Shown: positions 1 through 4,850 of the stretch, piece after piece
Position numbering within the stretch: position 1 is the first letter of the stretch
Layout: every line of letters begins with the position of its first letter
NCBI GenBank assembly: GCA_029940345.1
Contig: JAOZRC010000398.1
Span: forward strand, 1 to 5,593
Direction: 5' to 3'
Source: Desulfobacterales bacterium
GTDB lineage: Bacteria > Desulfobacterota > Desulfobacteria > Desulfobacterales > JAUCGF01
Length of the DNA: 5,593 bases
The notes under the pieces: model-generated
Databases searched by the model: none
Told to the model about the DNA's origin: nothing
Seen by the model: the letters and a program-made list of their open reading frames with translations, nothing else
Position numbers and translations under genes: made by a program

Positions 1-111
1 AGGCTGATGTCAGGTTTCGTTCCTCAACCCAACCTACGTCTGTCCCGCCTTATGTTGGTAGCCCGAAATTCAAAATGGCCGAAACGACGATCAAGCCCTA
101 AAAGTGCAAGA

Positions 112-130
112 CAGGCTGAAAAGAAGCCTG
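112..130. repeat. Small hairpin, 6-bp stem
   Basis: Arms CAGGCT (112-117) and AGCCTG (125-130) pair perfectly around a 7-base loop. On the plus strand it is followed at 131-139 by CAGTTTTTA, so it could act as a weak intrinsic terminator for plus-strand transcription. No plus-strand gene is visible upstream within the window, so the function is unsupported. Confidence 0.35.
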
Positions 131-222
131 CAGTTTTTAGCCTCACAAAAAGGACGTCAATATCATTTACTACGGAATAATTGCATTTTAATCGGATAAA
201 GTCAAACTGAAAAAGTATCAGC

Positions 223-240
223 CGCAAGCTGATGCTTGCG
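223..240. repeat. Small hairpin, 7-bp stem with 4-base loop
   Basis: Arms CGCAAGC (223-229) and GCTTGCG (234-240) are exact reverse complements around TGAT. Read on the minus strand, it is followed after about 8 bases by a run of five T (in CTTTTTC), so it might end minus-strand transcripts leaving the gene at 378-734. It lies about 140 bases past that stop codon and the T run is not adjacent, so terminator activity is only a possibility. Confidence 0.35.
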
Positions 241-281
241 CTCTTCAATGACGGGAAAATTCAATGCGGATCGACAGTGGC

Positions 282-350
282 CGTTCACTCCTCCCTTGAT
301 GATATGAAAGTGATAAGGCTCCCAAACAAATCAGGGGAGGAGCTTGAACG
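282..350. repeat. Bulged palindrome (14-bp stem) downstream of the small gene
   Basis: CGTTCA (282-287) pairs with TGAACG (345-350), and CTCCTCCC (288-295) pairs with GGGAGGAG (335-342). The only irregularity is a 2-base bulge at 343-344, and the loop is about 39 bases. The left end CCGTTCACTCC (281-291) recurs exactly at 939-949, where it forms the edge of another palindromic element, so the two look like members of one dispersed repeat family. It begins about 28 bases after the stop codon of the gene at 378-734. It might end or protect that transcript, but no T run follows it on either strand. Confidence 0.5.
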
Positions 351-377
351 TCTACGATCAGTATAATTAAGCAATCA

Positions 378-734
378 TCAGGCGTCGCATAATTGACTTT
401 GCAGCCAAATTTTTACATCGCCTTCTATTGAAAACACACCTTTAGCGCGTCCGTTGGTTTTGAAAAAATCATTTTCTAACTGATCCGGAAAATTAATTCG
501 GGCGAGTTCAACAGCTTCATCTGAGTTGCGCCGGATGAAATAAATAACGGGTTTTGCTTCCCAAGTATTTACAACGAAATAGTGGGTTACATCATTTTTA
601 CTCCTGATAACGTAATTGCCGCCGGCCCAGTTGTTGCCCCACTCAAGATAGAGCCGAACAGCTTCTTCCGGAGTCATGTCCCAATCAATTGCATCGAGTA
701 ACTCACTATTTTTTTTGATATCTTGCAGTTTCAT
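378..734 (-). CDS. Small conserved hypothetical protein, DVU0772-like
   Basis: This encodes a 118-residue soluble protein of unknown function, with no signal peptide or membrane segment. The visible hallmarks are AIDWDMTPEEAVRLYLEWGN (residues 15-34), then GGNYVIRSKNDVTHYFVVNTWE (residues about 38-59) and IYFIRRNSDEAVELA (residues about 64-78). The C-terminal part, GVFSIEGDVKIWLQ, looks like a short conserved tail. From memory this pattern matches small proteins annotated as the DVU0772 family in sulfate-reducing bacteria; that match is recalled, not searched. The aromatic-rich, acidic composition suggests a compact cytoplasmic protein. The ATG start at 734 is well supported: AAGGAG lies 8 bases upstream. 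It appears to be a single-gene transcript driven by a sigma-54-type promoter at 893-910. No neighbour in the window suggests its role. Confidence 0.88.
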   Translation of the reverse strand: MKLQDIKKNSELLDAIDWDMTPEEAVRLYLEWGNNWAGGNYVIRSKNDVTHYFVVNTWEAKPVIYFIRRNSDEAVELARINFPDQLENDFFKTNGRAKGVFSIEGDVKIWLQSQLCDA

Positions 735-742
735 GTGCGCAT

Positions 743-748
743 CTCCTT
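743..748 (-). promoter_or_regulatory. Strong ribosome binding site of the small gene
   Basis: Read on the minus strand this is AAGGAG, 8 bases before the ATG at 734. It is the best Shine-Dalgarno match before any gene in the window and fixes the start codon of the 118-residue protein. Confidence 0.8.
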
Positions 749-822
749 TTTAGATAATTTTAATACCCAGTTCTTCGCATTAACATTTTATTTCTGATTT
801 TTTGTGAATAATTTAAAAGCGT

Positions 823-865
823 TATCACATTTCCTTGGAATAGGTTGAATGGGCATCATGTGATA
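823..865 (-). promoter_or_regulatory. Inverted repeat in the predicted leader of the small gene
   Basis: TATCACAT (823-830) and ATGTGATA (858-865) are exact reverse complements 27 bases apart. Both lie downstream of the predicted sigma-54 start, so they fall inside the predicted leader RNA. They could form a stem there or be a pair of protein-binding half-sites. The TGTGA core resembles half-sites of CRP/FNR-type regulators, but the spacing and orientation are not those of a standard TGTGA-N6-TCACA site, so this is only a suggestion. Confidence 0.35.
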
Positions 866-892
866 TTTAATAGATATTCGATACATATCCAA

Positions 893-910
893 ATGCAAGA
901 AACATGCCAA
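893..910 (-). promoter_or_regulatory. Sigma-54 (RpoN) type -24/-12 promoter
   Basis: Read on the minus strand the site is TTGGCATGTTTCTTGCAT. The RpoN consensus is YTGGCACG-N4-TTGCW. Only one base of the -24 block differs (T for C), and the diagnostic GG and GC doublets are separated by exactly 10 bases. Transcription should begin near 883, giving a leader of roughly 150 bases before the ATG at 734. Promoters of this class need an activator bound upstream, and the composite palindrome at 935-1051 lies in the right place for one. No sigma-70 promoter of similar quality was seen before this gene. Confidence 0.62.
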
Positions 911-934
911 TATAGAGCTTAATACACTTTGCGA

Positions 935-1051
935 GTAACCGTTCACTCCCCCTACGTGTAAACGAACGCGGGACAGCTTCCCGCGCTACACACTCACGCA
1001 CGGTTGCGATCATGTAGAGCGGAAAGCCGTTCCGCTCAGGGGGAATGTTAC
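935..1051. repeat. Composite palindromic element with two covarying inverted hairpins
   Basis: The outer ends pair: GTAAC (935-939) with GTTAC (1047-1051), and TCCCCCT (947-953) with AGGGGGA (1038-1044). Inside are two hairpins: 967-973 with 979-985 (CGCGGGA/TCCCGCG) and 1017-1024 with 1030-1037 (GAGCGGAA/TTCCGCTC), each with a 5-base loop. Read in opposite directions, the two hairpins are copies of one 24-base unit starting TGTAG (990 down to 967, and 1013 up to 1036). They differ at 5 of 24 positions, and four of those make two compensated pair changes. The layout resembles a small REP-like or miniature mobile element. No coding capacity is visible. Confidence 0.65.
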
Positions 1052-1195
1052 CTTTGCGAGATCATCCTCCTATGCCTGATCGTAGATAGCGCGTTTGTTT
1101 ATTTAGACGAGTGTCTCGAAGCACATTTATGTTCCATTTTAATAATTTGATACAAAAATCGGACTAATTGGGTTCAAATCTTGATCATATCATTA

Positions 1196-1219
1196 AATGC
1201 ACGTTCGTGCAGGTGCATT
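1196..1219 (-). terminator. Hairpin overlapping the acyltransferase stop codon (possible weak terminator)
   Basis: AATGCAC (1196-1202) pairs with GTGCATT (1213-1219) around a 10-base loop. A competing shorter stem, GCAC (1199-1202) with GTGC (1207-1210), is also possible. The arm first transcribed on the minus strand contains most of the TAA stop codon (1218-1220). The bases that follow are TAATGATATG, not a T tract, so this is a poor match to a rho-independent terminator. It may instead end or stabilise the mRNA. Confidence 0.3.
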
Positions 1220-2132
1220 ATGACAAACCCTTGGGATCGTTTTCATCATCAGGCGTAAGATCATGACTGAAGTGATACCATTGCAAAGGATGCCGGTGTA
1301 CGCTTTGCTCTAAAAGATGGGCGTAATGTTGCGCGGACGCTTTGACGGATTGGTCGCGTTCGGCGCGTGAGCCAGCTTTTACATAGCGTGGCTCACCGGA
1401 ACTGAAGTGGTATTGGCGCGGGCCCACCCGAAAAGCAAAAAAAACGTAAATTGGCGCACCGGATAGGAGCGCCATAAGATGAGGTGTTTCCGGGAAATAC
1501 ACATCCTGGCCCAAAAAGCGAACCGGGATGCGGCGTTGTTGCGAATGCCAAACGATATCCCCGGTGACAGATACAAAGCCGCCGGCTTGCAAAAAACGAA
1601 CGCCTTCAATAATATCAAACGGCGAGGCGTTTTCACGATCTGCGGCGATAATCCTGACACCGCTGTCGGCCAGACTTTCCTTCTGAAGGCGCTCGATCTG
1701 TTCCTTTTGTTTGATCCCCATGTAAAGCAGCAACGGGATGTCGGCGTTTTGCTGTTTAAGCAGATGGGCGGCGATCTCCCAGTTCCCCAGATGCGACATC
1801 AGGATGATGCCGCCGGTTTGGTTGTTCAGCGCCTGTTCCAGATGTTCCCATCCTTGGGAGCTATAGTCCATGTGGCCGGACTGTGCAAACGCCGCCCGGT
1901 CCGAAAAAAGGGTTGTAAAATTGCGGTACTGCCTCCAGGTACACCATAAATAATATGGTTTCGCTTTTCCCGGGAAAAGGCGCTGGTAAAAGCGTACACT
2001 GATCATCACCCGCTTGGGATTAAAAAGAAAAAAACCGGCGGTTACAAACCAAGACGAGAGACGGAAAACCCACATCCCCAGCCGGCGGGACAGATGCATT
2101 GCGATTTTATAGTAGAGTTCGCTCATGTTCAA
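1218..2132 (-). CDS. LpxL/HtrB-like lipid acyltransferase
   Basis: This encodes a membrane-associated acyltransferase of the lysophospholipid/lipid A type, expected to move an acyl chain from acyl-ACP or acyl-CoA onto a lipid or glycolipid at the inner membrane. A hydrophobic N-terminal segment spans about residues 20-37. The catalytic HX4E motif is HLGNWE at residues 114-119 (His114, Glu119). Downstream come GDIVW (191-195), a PVRFLG block with FPETPHLMALLSGAPI (about 203-228), and the C-terminal HPLQWYHF (281-288), matching the usual PEQW-type end of LpxL relatives. At 304 residues the length is normal for the family. The longest frame starts with TTG at 2132, but the ATG at 2126 is two codons later and more likely; neither has a clear Shine-Dalgarno sequence. 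It follows an exporter and a glycosyltransferase, so it probably acylates the product of that cluster rather than lipid A. Confidence 0.9.
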   Translation of the reverse strand: MNMSELYYKIAMHLSRRLGMWVFRLSSWFVTAGFFLFNPKRVMISVRFYQRLFPGKAKPYYLWCTWRQYRNFTTLFSDRAAFAQSGHMDYSSQGWEHLEQALNNQTGGIILMSHLGNWEIAAHLLKQQNADIPLLLYMGIKQKEQIERLQKESLADSGVRIIAADRENASPFDIIEGVRFLQAGGFVSVTGDIVWHSQQRRIPVRFLGQDVYFPETPHLMALLSGAPIYVFFAFRVGPRQYHFSSGEPRYVKAGSRAERDQSVKASAQHYAHLLEQSVHRHPLQWYHFSHDLTPDDENDPKGLS

Positions 2133-2185
2133 GTAAAGGGGATTTTATCGGAATCCTTCATTTTCCGGTTGACAATTCGAAGGAG

Positions 2186-2242
2186 TGCTGAACCAAAGGT
2201 TTAGCATTTTGGGCTTGCCTATGCTAAACCTTTGGTTCAGCA
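2186..2242. repeat. Perfect 22-bp inverted repeat with nested palindromes
   Basis: Bases 2186-2207 and 2221-2242 are exact reverse complements over 22 bases, separated by 13 bases. Each arm is itself a near-palindrome, GCTGAACC-AAA-GGTTTAGC on the left (2187-2205) and GCTAAACC-TTT-GGTTCAGC on the right (2223-2241), so the site can form one long hairpin or two short ones. It lies 54 bases before the longest acyltransferase start, in the spacer after the exporter gene. There is no T tract, so a plain terminator is unlikely. It could be an operator, an RNA-processing or stability signal, or a REP-like insertion. Confidence 0.7.
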
Positions 2243-2312
2243 TTCTCAGGTAAAGTGTAAACTGCTTTCGGGGTAAAATAAAGGATGCCATTTTATCCTA
2301 ATCTTTTGTATC

Positions 2313-2380
2313 GGTTTCAGGTTATAGTGTTCGGGTTTCAGTGTTCAGGTTCTGTTTTTATCATTCCTGACACCCGACAC
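2313..2380. repeat. Three 14-base-period repeats with an inverted copy
   Basis: TTCAGGTT, TTCGGGTT and TTCAGGTT occur at 2316, 2330 and 2344, exactly 14 bases apart. An inverted copy, CCTGACACCCGACAC (2366-2380), follows; it can pair imperfectly with 2327-2341 (one extra base, one mismatch), and its first 8 bases with 2341-2349 (one extra base). The cluster sits just downstream of the exporter stop codon at 2402. I recall similar CAGGTGTCAGG-type repeats in deltaproteobacterial intergenic regions, but could not check this. Confidence 0.5.
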
Positions 2381-2401
2381 CATGATTTTTATAGGATACA
2401 G

Positions 2402-4846
2402 TTAAAGTTTAGACGCCAAAGATTGCGAACCACGGACTTCATGCCGCCGGACACAGTCCAGTAACGGTGGCAGGATCATAAAGGCGCCGATCACCGCATA
2501 GCCGACGCCAAGTAAGGCAGTCAGTCCGGCGCTTCGTAAAAGCGTATGTTGGGCGAAGCTTAGTGTGCCGAATCCGATCAACGTTGATGTGGAAGCCAGG
2601 AAAACGCCCATGCGGATCAGCCCCATAGACGGGTGTGACGGCTCCTGATAACGCTGGTGGGCGCGCACAAAAAACAGTGAATAGTCAATCCCCATGCCGA
2701 GGATTACAATCGCAAGCATCAAAGAGGGTATATCCAGCGGACGTCCCATCAGGTTCAGCGTGCCCAGGGTGCAGATAAATGCGAATACCAGGGGCAGCAG
2801 CGCAATCAGGGTGAGTTTCCAATTCAAAAAGAAAAGCGCCAAAAGAATCACCACGCTGACAGCGATAATTAACACCATTTTACTGAATGTGGCCGATAAA
2901 AAAGAGCCCAGTTTTTGAGAAAAATATTGCGGGTCAAATATTTTGACCTGATCGGTCGCATAACGGGTGTAAAACTGATCGGGGCGGTAGCCTTTTCCCG
3001 GCGTTAATGACGTAAATTGCATCCAGACGCCATTGGCCGGCTTGCGGGATATGCCCAGTAATGAGAAAAAAGGTTCATCACTGCCATGCGGTGGACAGGT
3101 GTTGCGCGTCAGGCTTTGAAAAAACGGTTCAAACGCATCCGCCGCAAAGCCCAGTTCAACAGCAACGGCGCGCACCGTCTGAATAACATTAGCCAGACGG
3201 TCAGCGTTCCAAAAACGATGCCAGGCAGCCAGATTTTGTTCACAGCGTTCCTTCCCTGGAAAGATCATGGCCGGATGAAAACCGGATGCCAATACGCCCT
3301 TTTCCATATCGGTTTCAATCATGCCCGTTAGACGGTCCCCGGCAGCATGAAGTTCTTCAAGATCAGTGCTCACCGTCACCAAGTGAATTTTGGAAAAAAT
3401 ATCTCCCCAAACGGTTGCCAATAATTGTTCCGCAGCCCGGGTTTCATCACTGATGCTGTTCATCGAACTCAAATCAATATGAAACTGCGGTTTCGCAAAA
3501 AAAAGCATCAACACCGCCAAGCCCAATGCGATCACAACTTTGGTTTTGCCGCCTTTTAATGCCAGCACATCGGTTATATGCTCAAGGACGGGTTTTGATT
3601 TACGTCGGGCGGGCGGCATTTTTGGAAAAATAAGGGGAAACACCGTATGAACAAAAATAAAGGCCAACGCAATTCCCAGGGCCGCAAACTGGCCGACCTG
3701 AGCAAGAATCGGAAATCCGCTGAATGATAGCGCGCCAAAAGCGCCCACCGTGGTTAACGTCGCCAAAAGTCCGATAGCGCGAACTTCCCGCGCGACTTCG
3801 ATTCCCGACGTTTCATGGGGCCGGTCTAAAAACAGCAGATAGATAATGCCGTGGTCCACAGTGATTGAAATAATCGCACCGCCGAAGCCCAGTGTCAGCA
3901 TTGAGATGGATGGATGGAACAGTGAATAAACAAAAAAAGCGCCTACCGAACCGGCGAGCGCCGGCAGCAGGGCTAAAATCCCGATATAAGGTCGCGGAAA
4001 GGCGGCCAGCAGCAGTAGCGTGATACCGACCGTTGCGAATATGATGGCACGCCGCACATCCTGTCGGGCCATGGTTTCGTTATCCAATGCCGCGCGATAA
4101 GCGCCCATGGGCGTTAATTTAAACAGATAGCCCCGGGAACGGTATTTTTCATCAATCGTATTTTGAACAGAAGAAAACAAACGGGTGGCCTCACGGGCAA
4201 AACGGCTGTCCGTGCCAGAACCCAGGGGACGGGCGGTGATCAGGAGATGGCGGCTATCTGCGGAGAGCAGATGGTTTTTGTAAATACGGGCGTTTCCGGA
4301 AGGTGCCAGGTGAATGAGCCGCGCCATCACACTGTCTTTGATCCCAAGCGGGTCCTGGGCAATAAATCGCGCCTGCCCGATACCATCCATCGCCGCCAAT
4401 TGCCTGAGATTATCCTGCAGTTTTGATCGAATACGGGTCGGCTCGAGTAACGGGCTGATGTTGCGCTCTAACTCTTTTTGGGAAAACATCACTGGCAAAT
4501 GATCAATGATATGCATCATCAGTTTCGGAACCTGATGGCGCGTTTCATCCATGCCCACCTGTTCAAACAGTCCGCTGGCAGTCAGTTGGCGCTCGATCAG
4601 CTCGCCGGCTTGCACCAGCATAGCGGGATCATGTTTGTCAATGCCCAGATCAATGACCAACTGATCCTGGATCGGGTGATTGAGAATCACATAACGGGCG
4701 TCTGCAATTACCGGATCGTTCTGAGGCAGCGTTCCGATAATATCCATATCGATTTGCAAGCGGTATAAACCGACTGCCAAAAGCAGGATAACAATAACTG
4801 TCGTTAAAACAACGATTGGGATATTAACAATTTTTAACATTCGCAT
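2402..4846 (-). CDS. MMPL/RND-family lipid exporter (COG4258-like)
   Basis: This encodes an 814-residue inner-membrane transporter, predicted to use the proton gradient to move a lipid-like substrate across or out of the inner membrane. It has the two-fold RND layout: a first membrane helix (about 9-28), a large periplasmic domain (30-265), five helices (267-408), a helix at about 436-451, a second periplasmic domain (452-655) and five more helices (656-797), 12 in all. Helix 4 carries TVDHGIIYLLFL (Asp331, His332) and helix 10 carries GMGIDYSLFF (Asp721, Tyr722). These sit where MmpL3-type transporters have their proton-relay Asp-Tyr pairs. The length is typical of the exporters in aryl-polyene-like clusters; hopanoid exporter HpnN is the main alternative, but no hopanoid gene is nearby. 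It starts 4 bases after the glycosyltransferase stop, so the two are probably translated together. The Shine-Dalgarno before ATG 4846 is weak, consistent with coupling. Confidence 0.93.
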   Translation of the reverse strand: MRMLKIVNIPIVVLTTVIVILLLAVGLYRLQIDMDIIGTLPQNDPVIADARYVILNHPIQDQLVIDLGIDKHDPAMLVQAGELIERQLTASGLFEQVGMDETRHQVPKLMMHIIDHLPVMFSQKELERNISPLLEPTRIRSKLQDNLRQLAAMDGIGQARFIAQDPLGIKDSVMARLIHLAPSGNARIYKNHLLSADSRHLLITARPLGSGTDSRFAREATRLFSSVQNTIDEKYRSRGYLFKLTPMGAYRAALDNETMARQDVRRAIIFATVGITLLLLAAFPRPYIGILALLPALAGSVGAFFVYSLFHPSISMLTLGFGGAIISITVDHGIIYLLFLDRPHETSGIEVAREVRAIGLLATLTTVGAFGALSFSGFPILAQVGQFAALGIALAFIFVHTVFPLIFPKMPPARRKSKPVLEHITDVLALKGGKTKVVIALGLAVLMLFFAKPQFHIDLSSMNSISDETRAAEQLLATVWGDIFSKIHLVTVSTDLEELHAAGDRLTGMIETDMEKGVLASGFHPAMIFPGKERCEQNLAAWHRFWNADRLANVIQTVRAVAVELGFAADAFEPFFQSLTRNTCPPHGSDEPFFSLLGISRKPANGVWMQFTSLTPGKGYRPDQFYTRYATDQVKIFDPQYFSQKLGSFLSATFSKMVLIIAVSVVILLALFFLNWKLTLIALLPLVFAFICTLGTLNLMGRPLDIPSLMLAIVILGMGIDYSLFFVRAHQRYQEPSHPSMGLIRMGVFLASTSTLIGFGTLSFAQHTLLRSAGLTALLGVGYAVIGAFMILPPLLDCVRRHEVRGSQSLASKL

Positions 4847-4850
4847 CTTA

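Larger units (their letters stand above)
1..377. other. Non-coding stretch with hairpins and repeat-like sequence
   Basis: No convincing gene is visible here. A 74-codon open frame on the minus strand (24-248) has no ribosome binding site, begins beside a hairpin (223-240), ends inside a repeat-like sequence (about 7-36), and its predicted protein resembles no family I know. The stretch holds hairpins at 112-130 and 223-240 and a longer palindrome at 282-350, annotated separately. Bases 7-36 read on the minus strand as CGTAGGTTGGGTTGAGGAAC followed by GAAACCTGACA, which resembles a repeat I recall from many bacterial genomes. This looks like an intergenic graveyard of small repeats downstream of the gene at 378-734. 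Confidence 0.6.
735..1217. other. Structured intergenic spacer of 483 bases
   Basis: No gene is visible between the acyltransferase stop and the small gene start. On the minus strand the spacer contains, in order of transcription, a hairpin at the acyltransferase stop (1196-1219), a composite palindromic element (935-1051), a sigma-54-like promoter (893-910), a leader inverted repeat (823-865) and the ribosome binding site (743-748). The part at 1060-1190 is AT-rich and I see nothing certain in it. Confidence 0.6.

Noticed and set aside
24..248. 74-codon open frame on the minus strand
   Set aside because: It has no ribosome binding site, its first codons run through a hairpin (223-240), its stop lies in a repeat-like sequence, and its protein resembles nothing known to me. 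It is more likely a chance frame through repeat sequence.
374..385. 12-base match ATCATCAGGCGT with 1245-1256
   Set aside because: Both copies lie at gene ends, but about one chance 12-base match is expected in a window of this size.
935..1051. CRISPR array or tRNA
   Set aside because: The cloverleaf-like fold suggested these, but there are only two inverted units, no regular direct repeats with spacers, and no tRNA arm sequences such as GGTTCGAATCC.
1479..1949. 156-codon open frame on the plus strand
   Set aside because: It lies entirely antisense to the acyltransferase gene, whose motifs are convincing, and its own protein shows no domain pattern.
2169..2174. TTGACA as a plus-strand -35 box
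   Set aside because: No -10 sequence lies at a suitable distance and no plus-strand gene follows.
2270..2299. Possible intrinsic terminator after the exporter gene
   Set aside because: The stem (AGGAT 2282-2286 with ATCCT 2295-2299) is only 5 bp and AT-rich; although TTATTTT follows on the minus strand, it is too weak to annotate.
4478..4768. 96-codon open frame on the plus strand
   Set aside because: It is antisense to the exporter's first periplasmic domain and shows no recognisable motif, so it is a shadow of the real gene.
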